NCBI RefSeq assembly: GCF_004362515.1
Contig: NZ_SNXU01000001.1
Location: 6,634,001 to 6,698,000, forward strand
DNA: 64,000 nucleotides
Direction of reading: 5' to 3'
From: Actinokineospora alba
Lineage (GTDB): Bacteria > Actinomycetota > Actinomycetes > Mycobacteriales > Pseudonocardiaceae
This document shows positions 1-7,656 of the stretch, in pieces (position 1 is the first letter of the stretch; every line of letters starts with the position of its first letter). Below the pieces are notes generated by a model that was not told the DNA's origin, made no database searches, and saw only the letters and a list, made by a program, of their open reading frames with translations. The translations under genes and the position numbers were made by a program.

Positions 1-1950
1 CCCACCGACTTCCTGCCACACGGTGCCCGCCGCACCGGCCAGGCGGACGGCGTCAGTCAGCCTGCCGGTGCGCACCTGGCAGGCGGTGATGATGTTGAAG
101 ATGAGTCCGATCAGCACTCTGATGCCATCCGGGCCCTGCGTCCGCAACGCCTGGCGGCTCAGTTCCAGGGCGCGCCGGTAGTCGCCGACCAGGTATTCGG
201 TCGCGCTCCACATGTAGAGCACCCAGGACCGCCACATGACCTCGCCCTGGTCGGCGTGTCGCCGCTCGACCGCCGCCAACACCTGCCTGCCGCGGTCGAG
301 GTCACCGCTGACGCCGAGGGCGAGGCCGTGGTGCCGCAGCGCCCACAACTCGCCGTAGACCTCGCCCGCGGCCCCGAAGTCACGCGCCACGGCACCGAAC
401 AGCTCGGCCGCGAGCGGCAGGTCGTTGTCGAAGAAGGGGACGTGGGCCCGCACCAGGCGGACGTAGGTCATCGCCATCGGCTCACCGGACGCCTCAGCGG
501 CCGCCTCGGCCTGCTCGATCAACTCGTCGTAGGCGGGCCGGTCCTGGTGCAGCAGCGCCAGGAACGCCGACATCCACAAGCCTCCCGCCCGGTCGGGAGC
601 GTCGTCGGGCGCGGCCTTGAAAAGCACGGCGAACCGGTGCCGCGCCTCGACGAGCAGGCCCCGGGTGAACCAGTACTGCGTGATCGCGTTGAGCAGCCGC
701 AGACCCAGAGTCGCCTCGTCCGGAGAGGTCGCGGAGAAATCCATCGCCGCGCCGAGGTTCGCGTGCTCCGTCCGCAACCGCGCGAGCCAGGCGTGCTGCC
801 GCGGACCGAACCAGTCGGCCTCGAACCGCTGCGCGACCGACAGGTAGAAGTCCCGATGCCCGCGGCGAAGACGGTCCAGCTCTCCGGTGGACAACTGGTC
901 CTGGCCGTACTGCCGCACCATTTCCAGCATCCGGTACCGGGCCGTGCCGTCGTGCTCCTCACGCTGCAGGATCGACTTGTCCAGCAGCCCGTCGAGTGTG
1001 TCCAGCACGTCGGCGGCGGACAGACCTGCTCCGGCGCAGACCGCCTCGGCGGCGCGCAGGTCGAAACTGCCCGCGAACACCGTGGCCCTGGCCCACAGCA
1101 GACGCTCCTGCTCGGTGCACAGCTCATGGCTCCAGCCAAGCAGCGCGCGCAGCGTGCCGTGCCGTTCGGGGCCCGCCCGCCTGCCCGCGCTCAGCAGCGT
1201 GAACCGCTCGTGGAGCCGGTCGGCAAGCTGACCCACCGACAACGATCGCAGCCGGACCGCGGCCAGTTCGATGGCCAGCGGCACGCCCTCCACCGCCTGG
1301 CACACGCGTCGCACGTCGTCGGCGTTCACCGGTGTGACGGCGAACCCGGGCACCACCGCTACCGCCCGCTCCACGAGCAGCCGCACGGAGTCGGAGTCGG
1401 TCAGATTCCGCGTGTCGGCGGGCACGTCCAGTGGCGGCACGGTCAGCACCCGTTCACCGTCGACCCCGAGCGACTGCCTGCTGGTGGCCAGCAGCACCAG
1501 CTTCGGGCAGCCGACGATCAGCGCGTGCGCCAGGGCCGCGCACGCGGGCTGAAGGTGCTCGCAGTTGTCCAGCACCACCAGCATCCGGCGTCGCCGCAAC
1601 TGCTCGACCAGCAGGTCGACCGGCGGACGCGTGGACTGGTTGCCCAACCCCAGTGCCGCGGAGACCGCGCTGACCAGGAGCTCCGGGTCCGCCAACTCGG
1701 CCAGGCCGACGAACGCCGCCCCATCGGCGAAGGCGCCGCGCGCCGCGCGCGCGGCCTGCGTGGCCAACCGGGTCTTGCCGACCCCACCCGGGCCGGTCAG
1801 CGTCACCAGCCGGGACTGGCCCAGCAGCCGCCTGACCTCCTGGGTCTCCGCCCGACGGCCGACATAGGAGCTTGGCTGCTCGGGAAGCGAGCCCGCCGAA
1901 CGCGTCACTTGACCAGCGGTATCCCCGGCGAGCGTCTCCGTCGGCTGCAC
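1..1950 (-). CDS. STAND/LuxR-family ATPase regulator, C-terminus outside window
   Basis: Reading leftward, the frame stays open to the window edge. It encodes an NB-ARC/STAND ATPase with a Walker A (GPGGVGKTR) near residue 40, the GLPLA-type motif VPLAIELA further in, and a TPR-like helical C-terminal half. The layout and many short motifs (SYVGR, GWSHELC, LLDKSIL, YRMLE) match the complete LuxR-type regulator at 26132-28432, so a C-terminal LuxR HTH is expected beyond base 1. Proteins of this kind are ATP-dependent transcription activators that sense an unknown ligand. The GTG at 1950 was chosen because it lies 4 bp after the cupin stop, which suggests translational coupling; GTG 1908 is the alternative. 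The family call is firm, the target unknown. Confidence 0.85.
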   Translation of the reverse strand, partial: MQPTETLAGDTAGQVTRSAGSLPEQPSSYVGRRAETQEVRRLLGQSRLVTLTGPGGVGKTRLATQAARAARGAFADGAAFVGLAELADPELLVSAVSAALGLGNQSTRPPVDLLVEQLRRRRMLVVLDNCEHLQPACAALAHALIVGCPKLVLLATSRQSLGVDGERVLTVPPLDVPADTRNLTDSDSVRLLVERAVAVVPGFAVTPVNADDVRRVCQAVEGVPLAIELAAVRLRSLSVGQLADRLHERFTLLSAGRRAGPERHGTLRALLGWSHELCTEQERLLWARATVFAGSFDLRAAEAVCAGAGLSAADVLDTLDGLLDKSILQREEHDGTARYRMLEMVRQYGQDQLSTGELDRLRRGHRDFYLSVAQRFEADWFGPRQHAWLARLRTEHANLGAAMDFSATSPDEATLGLRLLNAITQYWFTRGLLVEARHRFAVLFKAAPDDAPDRAGGLWMSAFLALLHQDRPAYDELIEQAEAAAEASGEPMAMTYVRLVRAHVPFFDNDLPLAAELFGAVARDFGAAGEVYGELWALRHHGLALGVSGDLDRGRQVLAAVERRHADQGEVMWRSWVLYMWSATEYLVGDYRRALELSRQALRTQGPDGIRVLIGLIFNIITACQVRTGRLTDAVRLAGAAGTVWQEVGG

Positions 1951-1954
1951 GGCC

Positions 1955-2497
1955 TCAGCGTAATGGCGCAGCGTCGACCGAGCGCGCGTCGACCGAGGTG
2001 CTGAAGCGGACGCCCGCGGCGGAGTACGCGGCGAGGACGGTGGCCATGAGGTCGGCGGGCGGTGGCCCGTCCGGGATCTCGGGCGGGATCAACGCCTGGG
2101 CCGGTTCGCTGAGTTCGTCGAATGTCGTCTCCAGCCCGGCGGGGCTGATGATCAGCAGGAAGTGCGCTTCCGGGCTGGTGATGGTGAAGCCGTGCTCGAC
2201 GCCGCGTGGCAGATACACGAGCTGGCCCGCGGAGGTGGGCATGGCCTGTTCGCCCGCGCGGAACGTGATCTCGCCGCTGATCACGAGCATGGCCTCGTCC
2301 TCGTGGGTGTGGGTGTGCGGCGGCGGCTCGGAGCCCGGTCGGGCGTGCACGTCGGCCAGGGCGAACGCACCGCCGGTGTCCTCGGCGCGGGCGAGCCAGG
2401 TGAACAGCGCGCCCAGGTACCACTGCGACACGCCGAGGGCGGGGCCGCGCTGGTACGGGTTGGTCAGGATCTCGGATGAATCGTTCACGGTGGTCAT
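1955..2497 (-). CDS. Cupin-domain protein
   Basis: A 180-residue single-domain cupin. The metal-binding first motif is visible as the HTHTHEDEAMLVISGE segment (His/His/Glu), followed by a second cupin motif around GVEHGF. Such proteins are small beta-barrel metal enzymes or ligand sensors of varied function; quercetin-2,3-dioxygenase-like members have this size. There is no signal peptide, so it should be cytoplasmic. The start at ATG 2497 is supported by a strong AGGAGG-type ribosome site seven bases upstream. It is divergent from the GAF-LuxR gene at 2612 and runs into the STAND regulator at 1950, so it may be controlled by either. The substrate cannot be read from the sequence. Confidence 0.85.
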   Translation of the reverse strand: MTTVNDSSEILTNPYQRGPALGVSQWYLGALFTWLARAEDTGGAFALADVHARPGSEPPPHTHTHEDEAMLVISGEITFRAGEQAMPTSAGQLVYLPRGVEHGFTITSPEAHFLLIISPAGLETTFDELSEPAQALIPPEIPDGPPPADLMATVLAAYSAAGVRFSTSVDARSVDAAPLR

Positions 2498-2611
2498 CGC
2501 TGGAACCTCCTGTGGCCTCGGGTGATGCCTGGTGCGAACCGACGCTAGGTTCGGGTCAGGACACGGTGCTATCCCAAGAACTCGGGGTTCCGGATGGTTC
2601 GTGGCGCGCGG

Positions 2612-3685
2612 ATGATGGATTCCGTGCGAACCGACCAGATCGACCGGGCTCGGGCCAGGCTTCGCGACCTCGCCCGCTCTGCGCAGGACTCCTCGGGCTA
2701 CCGCCGAGGGGTCCTCGAGGTGATCGAGACGTTGGTGCCGTGGGACGGCGCGGTGTTCGTCGAGTTCGACCCGGCCAGCCATCTGGCCACCGCGGCGACG
2801 TGCGTGGACCTCGATGCCGACCAGTGCGCGACGGCCTTCGACATCGAGCTCGGCGCGCGCGACAGCGACGGATACGAGCAGATGGCCGACGCGGGCACCG
2901 CGGTGGCCACGCTCAGCCGCAGGCTGGGCGATCAGCGCGGCCATAGCGCGCGCTACCGCGAGCTATACCAGCCGTTCGGGTTGCACGACGAACTGCGGGC
3001 GGTCGCACAGTCCGCCGGGTCCTGCTGGGGCGGCCTGTCCCTGGCTCGCGAACCCGGACGCGACTTCACCGACGACGACGCGGCCGCCATCGGCGCCATC
3101 CAGGGCGTGATCGCCGAGGGCCTGCGGGCGATGCTGGTGCGTGGCGCGGTCACACAGCCGCCGCCCACCGGGCCCGCCGTGATCATCCTCGGACCCGATG
3201 GCGCAGTGGAAAGCGGCACAGACCAGGCCCTGGCGCTGCTGGCCCGACCCGACCAGTCCGAGCCCGCCGCCTTCGCACCGGCCGTCCACGCCGTCGCCGC
3301 ACGGGTACGCGCCAGCTCCACCGGCATCGCCCGAGCCCGGTTGCGCGGCGCCGACGGGACCTGGCTCGTGCTGCACGCCGCACCCCTGCGCACCGACGGC
3401 CCTGGGCGCGTCGTGGTGACGATCGAACCCGCCCGGCCCCCCGAGATCGTCACGATCGTCGCCGCGGTCATCGGCCTGAGCCCGCGCGAAACCGAGGTGC
3501 TCGAACACCTCCTCGCCGGCCGAACCAGCGTGGAGATCGCCCGCAAACTGTTCCTCAGCCCGCACACCGTGAACGACCACGTGCGGCACATCTTCGAGAA
3601 GACCGGCGTGCACACCCGCCAAGAACTGATGACCTGGCTCTTCTTCAGCCACTACGTCGACAGACTGAACACCGAGCCGAGTTAG
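2612..3685 (+). CDS. LuxR-family regulator with GAF-like sensor domain
   Basis: About 357 residues. The N-terminal half resembles a GAF/PAS-like sensor (WDGAVFVEFDP, WGGLSLARE). The last 65 residues are a clear LuxR-type helix-turn-helix: LSPRETEVLEHLLAG, then SVEIARKLFLSPHTVNDHVRHIFEKTGV. It is therefore a DNA-binding transcription regulator with a small-molecule sensor. It is transcribed divergently from the cupin gene with about 110 bp between them, a natural target. ATG codons at 2594, 2612 and 2615 are all in frame. I prefer 2612 because the earlier residues are not domain-like, but none has a good ribosome site. Confidence 0.85.
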   Translation: MMDSVRTDQIDRARARLRDLARSAQDSSGYRRGVLEVIETLVPWDGAVFVEFDPASHLATAATCVDLDADQCATAFDIELGARDSDGYEQMADAGTAVATLSRRLGDQRGHSARYRELYQPFGLHDELRAVAQSAGSCWGGLSLAREPGRDFTDDDAAAIGAIQGVIAEGLRAMLVRGAVTQPPPTGPAVIILGPDGAVESGTDQALALLARPDQSEPAAFAPAVHAVAARVRASSTGIARARLRGADGTWLVLHAAPLRTDGPGRVVVTIEPARPPEIVTIVAAVIGLSPRETEVLEHLLAGRTSVEIARKLFLSPHTVNDHVRHIFEKTGVHTRQELMTWLFFSHYVDRLNTEPS

Positions 3686-3705
3686 TCCACGGCGATCGCC
3701 GCCGC

Positions 3706-4800
3706 TCAGCCTGTCGTGGCCTTGGCGACCAAGGTGTTGCCGCCGCCCGCGACCAACGCGTTCACCAGGGAGGTGAACGGGCCGCAGTTCGCGAGGGCCG
3801 AGATCGCGTACGCGCCGGTCACCGTTCCCCCTCCGGTGAGGCTGAATCCCTGACCGGACAAGCTCAACGTGGTGTTCGATCCGCACGCCGCACTGCCGGA
3901 CACGATCGGAATCCCGGCGAAGGAGAAGTCGGTGACCGTGACCGCCAACGGGGCCTGAGCCGTGAGCACGCCGCCGTCGAGCGTTCCGGTCACGGCACCC
4001 GGGGTGAACCTGACCGTCGCCGTCGCGGGCACGGAACCGAAGAGCCGGAACGGAATCGTCGCCGTCGTGGCGCCCAGTGTCCCGGTGACCGCGTCGGTGC
4101 GCCGATCATGGTCGATGGCGAACGGGGCCGGGCCGATCGGCGCGTCCACGCCCAGCTTGGCGATGCGCGTCGTGCCGGTGGCCGACAAGTCGGCGTGCTG
4201 GACGGCGGGCAGGACGGTGTACTCGCCGATCTTCGGGAGGTTGGGAGACGCGAGACACCCGATCGACACCTCGCCGTGCCTGGTCAGCGACCCATCGGCT
4301 TTCCTGGCCGTGATCCCGGACCCGGCCAGGCCGGAGTACATCGCGTGTTTGCCGAGAGTCGTCGTGGGCAGGACGAACTTGGCCTTGCCCGACCACGACG
4401 CCCCTGGGCCGTAGGACCCCTGGGTAATGGGCAGCCCCGGTACGTCGATGCTCGCCCGGACAGGACCACGCATGTCGGGGTAGATCGTCATACTCGTACT
4501 GCCGTCGAGCGTGGTGGCTCCGGCGTCGATCAGCCGCCCGATCGCCACTCCGGAGACCCCACCCGAGAGGGAGGCCTCGATCTCCACGTGTTCACCTTCG
4601 TACACCGTCTCCGGCAAGTCGAACGTGGCACCGCCGTACGAGCTGACCTCAGCCTGCGGAAAGTCGGTGCCCGAGAGATAGCACGGGCCCGTTGCGTCTC
4701 CCACACTGACGGGTATCGCCGCGGCGGTCGGCGCGGTGAGCGCTCCGACAACGAGGACTGCCGTGGAGACAGCCGCGGCTCTTCTGGCTGATACGAACAT
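3706..4800 (-). CDS. Secreted beta-rich protein of unknown function
   Basis: A 364-residue protein beginning at ATG 4800 with a typical Sec signal (RR, then a hydrophobic run AVSTAVLVVGALTAPTA, cleavage near AAA). The mature part is rich in Gly, Thr, Ser and Val with two similar-looking beta-sandwich-like halves and a few cysteines (GPCYLSG, GCLASP, AACGSN, NCGPF) that could form disulfides. I see no catalytic signature. An in-frame ATG ten codons upstream would bury the signal peptide, so it was rejected; a G-rich ribosome site precedes 4800. An extracellular or cell-wall-associated role is inferred; the family is not recognised with certainty. Confidence 0.75.
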   Translation of the reverse strand: MFVSARRAAAVSTAVLVVGALTAPTAAAIPVSVGDATGPCYLSGTDFPQAEVSSYGGATFDLPETVYEGEHVEIEASLSGGVSGVAIGRLIDAGATTLDGSTSMTIYPDMRGPVRASIDVPGLPITQGSYGPGASWSGKAKFVLPTTTLGKHAMYSGLAGSGITARKADGSLTRHGEVSIGCLASPNLPKIGEYTVLPAVQHADLSATGTTRIAKLGVDAPIGPAPFAIDHDRRTDAVTGTLGATTATIPFRLFGSVPATATVRFTPGAVTGTLDGGVLTAQAPLAVTVTDFSFAGIPIVSGSAACGSNTTLSLSGQGFSLTGGGTVTGAYAISALANCGPFTSLVNALVAGGGNTLVAKATTG

Positions 4801-5014
4801 GGTCTTTGACCCCCAAGTCACGTCGGTCACAATTCATTTCGAAACGTATCCGAAAGAGCCGACGCGACCCAGCCTCAATTCACGACAGTTTTCAGTGCGA
4901 CTTCCATTGCGAACAGACAATTTGGGTAAGTCCTATTTCACCGCCCCTGGAGCAGGTGACCCTGCCCGACTTGTCGCGGCCGAGGAACCGTTCGTCGGAT
5001 CCGAGCGTCGCAGG

Positions 5015-5308
5015 GTGGTGAACAGGCAACTCAAGCTCCTGATCGGCGGCCTCGTGTGCGCGCTGCTCCCGTATGTGCTCTTCATCGGGGCCAGCCAGGA
5101 GGTCGTGATCAACGGTGTGAAGACGGTCGACAACCGACTGAACATCGCCGGCGTCGTCGGCGGGCTCGCCGCGATCGCCATCGGGTGGCGAATGGCCATG
5201 CAGTGGGAAACCGAGTCCGACAAGGCACCGAAGTGGCGGATCGCCGCGGCGGCCATCGCACTGGCGGGCGCCGCACAGGTCGTATACAGCCTGGATCTGT
5301 TCCAGTGA
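5015..5308 (+). CDS. Small three-helix membrane protein
   Basis: About 97 residues with three hydrophobic helices: LKLLIGGLVCALLPYVLFIG, NIAGVVGGLAAIAIGWRMA and IAAAAIALAGAAQVVYSL. No functional motif was recognised. The frame is open further upstream, across the divergent promoter region of the secreted-protein gene, but the upstream residues look non-coding. The GTG codons at 5015/5018 just before NRQLKLL are therefore the most plausible starts; TTG 4922 or GTG 4895 remain possible. It ends 48 bp before a strong hairpin separating it from the convergent GH13 gene. Confidence 0.55.
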   Translation: MVNRQLKLLIGGLVCALLPYVLFIGASQEVVINGVKTVDNRLNIAGVVGGLAAIAIGWRMAMQWETESDKAPKWRIAAAAIALAGAAQVVYSLDLFQ

Positions 5309-5355
5309 TGATGTCCGACAAACGTCTACTGGTTCTTCTGAACGACTCGAACGCG

Positions 5356-5387
5356 CCACGGCCCGCCGGGTGACCGGCGGGCCGTGG
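5356..5387. terminator. Perfect 14-bp hairpin between convergent genes
   Basis: Arms CCACGGCCCGCCGG and CCGGCGGGCCGTGG flank a GTGA loop. It lies between the stop of the small membrane protein (+) and the stop of the GH13 gene (-) and is symmetrical, so it can act as an intrinsic terminator for both. There is no U-tract, which is common for actinomycete terminators. Confidence 0.75.
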
Positions 5388-5420
5388 GTCGCGCGTTGTT
5401 CGGGTTGTCGATCCCGCTGT

Positions 5421-7640
5421 CTACGGCTGTTCGAAGACGTTGGGCGCGGGCGCGGTGCGGTCGACGGTGTGGACGACCTTGTCGGACACCGACACCCTTC
5501 CCGAGCTGTCGGTGGTGATGGCCTGGAAGGTCACCTCGGTGCCGTCGGCAAGCCCCTTGGTGTCATAGAGCACCTTGTAGTCCGGGTTGTCGTCGGTTCC
5601 GACGTGCGTCCACTTGCCGTTCTTGCCGACCTTGACAGCGAAGCTGACCTCGTGGAAACCCTGGCCGTGCACGGTCGCCCGGATGAACGGCCGCCCGTTG
5701 AGCTTGCCGCCCTGGGTGAGGTCCAGCGTGGTCGCGGCCGCCTTGCCGCCGTTGACGTCGGCCAGTGGCACGGCCGCCCGGTACACGACCGCCGACAGCG
5801 GCGGGACGGTCACGGTGAGCTTGCCCGCCGCGTCGGTGTTGTGCGTGCCGTCCGGGGTCGGGTACAGGCGGACGAACGGCGCGTTCGGCGAGTACGTCGG
5901 GACACTGGCGGTCTTCTCGGTCTCGCTGTTGTTCAGCGCGACCACGTACTCCACCTTCTCGTCGCGGTCGATGCGGGAGAAGGCGTAGACGCCGGGACCG
6001 TTGTCGGCGTGCCGGTGGACCTGCGCACCGTCGCGCAGGGCGGGGTGCTCAGCGGTGAGCTGGTTGAGCCGCTGCAGGTACCGGTACATCGGGTGGTTCT
6101 TGTCGAAGTTGGACGTCGCGGTGGTCGCGTCCGTGCCCAGCAGGTCGTTGTCGTTGTAGCTGCTTACCTTGCTGGGGAACATGTCCTCGCGGGCGTCCTG
6201 GTCGTTGCCGTCGCCGGTGAAGCCCTGCTCGTCGCCGTAGTACACCACCGGGTTGCCCCGGGCGAAGTACATCAGCTCGTGCGCCAGTTGCGACCGCCGT
6301 AGCGTCTCGGAGTTCGCGATGCCCGGGTTGTCGGCCTGGATCATCCAGCCGATGCGCCCGCGGTCGTGGTTGTCGACGAACGTGGGCAACTGGTAGGCGT
6401 TGGAGTCGCTGTCGGTGTACATGTCGTCGGTCTGGAAGAAGGTGGCGAGGTCCGCCGCCGACGCCGACTTGGACGCGAAGTTCCGCGCGTTGGCCTGGAA
6501 GGTGAAGTCCAGCACGGACTGGTACTTGCCCTCACCGGTGTAGGCCGACAGCTCGACGGGGTCCTCCACCGCGGCCTCGCCGAACATGTAGAAGTCCGGC
6601 CTGCCGTTGGCCCTGGCGTAGTCCAGCACCCCGGTGATGAACTGCTGCCAGAACGCCATGTTGACGTGGCGGGTGGTGTCGATCCGGTACCCGTCGATGT
6701 TGTACTGGGTGATCCAGTCCTGGAAGATCTTCGTCATCCCGGCGACGACCTCGGGCCGCTCGGTGAACACGTCGTCGAGGCCGAAGAAGTCGCCGTAGAG
6801 CGAGTCCTCGCCTTGGAACGTGGTCTCGCCGCGGTTGTGGTACATCGTCGGGTCGTTGAGCCACGCGGGCGACTTGACCGTCTTGTCCGCCTCGGTGCGG
6901 AACGTCGGGTTGTAGGGGAAGCTGGTTTCGGGGTCCAGCTTCGGGAAGACCGCCGCGGTCTCGTAGTCGCGGTCGTCGAACACCTTGCCGTCGGCGTCCT
7001 TGTACGGCTGGTCGGTCTTGGACCGGTAGGGCTGCTGCTCCCCTTCCTCGTAGCTGATGACGTCGCCGGTGTGGTTCACCACGATGTCGAAGAAGACCTT
7101 CATCCCGCGGGCGTGCGCCTGGCGGACCAGTTCCTTGAGGTCCTCCGCGGTGCCGACGTGCGGGTCGACCTGGTCGAACTTGGTGATCCAGTACCCGTGG
7201 TAGGACGCGGTGGTGTTGGTTTCGCCGGTGGGCAGCTTGCCCTCGAACAGCCAGTCGTTGTACATCGGCGGGGTGATCCAGATGGCGGTCTGGCCGAGGT
7301 CCTTGATGTAGTCGAGCCTGCTGGTCAGTCCTTTGAGGTCACCGCCGTGGTAGAAGCCCTTGTGCGTGGGGTCGTACTCGTTGACCGCCTCGCTGCTGGC
7401 CTGGTCGTCGTTGGTCGGGTCGCCGTTCTCGAACCGGTCGGTCATCAGGGAGTAGATGCGCTCCCTGGTGAGCGGGCTGCGCAGGCTCGGCTGGGCGAGT
7501 TGCTTGGCGTTGCCCACCTCGTCGGGCCCGGGGGCCGCGGCGGCGCCGGAGGGCGCCAGGGCCAGGGTCGCGCCGCACGTCCCGGCGAGGGCGGCGGCCG
7601 CCCAGCGCCGCCGGGCGCGGGTGTCTCTGTGTTTGGTCAT
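5421..7640 (-). CDS. Secreted GH13 alpha-amylase-family enzyme
   Basis: A 739-residue retaining alpha-glucan hydrolase or transglycosylase. An Arg-rich n-region and hydrophobic core ending AAAAP form a signal peptide. The GH13 regions are all present: DIVVNHTGD (region I), GYRIDTTRHV with nucleophile Asp321, MFGEA with acid/base Glu355, and FVDNHDRGR with transition-state Asp426. A beta-sandwich domain C and a C-terminal Ig-like segment ending TVDRTAPAPNVF follow. It starts 16 bp after the GH31 alpha-glucosidase gene and must be cotranscribed with it. The context (GH66, GH31, CBM35 partners) suggests action on alpha-1,4/1,6 glucan or oligosaccharides outside the cell. Whether it hydrolyses or transfers cannot be decided from motifs alone. 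Confidence 0.92.
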   Translation of the reverse strand: MTKHRDTRARRRWAAAALAGTCGATLALAPSGAAAAPGPDEVGNAKQLAQPSLRSPLTRERIYSLMTDRFENGDPTNDDQASSEAVNEYDPTHKGFYHGGDLKGLTSRLDYIKDLGQTAIWITPPMYNDWLFEGKLPTGETNTTASYHGYWITKFDQVDPHVGTAEDLKELVRQAHARGMKVFFDIVVNHTGDVISYEEGEQQPYRSKTDQPYKDADGKVFDDRDYETAAVFPKLDPETSFPYNPTFRTEADKTVKSPAWLNDPTMYHNRGETTFQGEDSLYGDFFGLDDVFTERPEVVAGMTKIFQDWITQYNIDGYRIDTTRHVNMAFWQQFITGVLDYARANGRPDFYMFGEAAVEDPVELSAYTGEGKYQSVLDFTFQANARNFASKSASAADLATFFQTDDMYTDSDSNAYQLPTFVDNHDRGRIGWMIQADNPGIANSETLRRSQLAHELMYFARGNPVVYYGDEQGFTGDGNDQDAREDMFPSKVSSYNDNDLLGTDATTATSNFDKNHPMYRYLQRLNQLTAEHPALRDGAQVHRHADNGPGVYAFSRIDRDEKVEYVVALNNSETEKTASVPTYSPNAPFVRLYPTPDGTHNTDAAGKLTVTVPPLSAVVYRAAVPLADVNGGKAAATTLDLTQGGKLNGRPFIRATVHGQGFHEVSFAVKVGKNGKWTHVGTDDNPDYKVLYDTKGLADGTEVTFQAITTDSSGRVSVSDKVVHTVDRTAPAPNVFEQP

Positions 7641-7656
7641 GGTCTCCGCCTACCCG

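Noticed and set aside
256..2004. Long plus-strand open frame (582 codons) opposite the STAND regulator
   Set aside because: Its product is Arg/Gly/Pro/His-rich with no domain, whereas the minus-strand frame shows clear NB-ARC motifs. It is an antisense shadow of GC-rich coding DNA.
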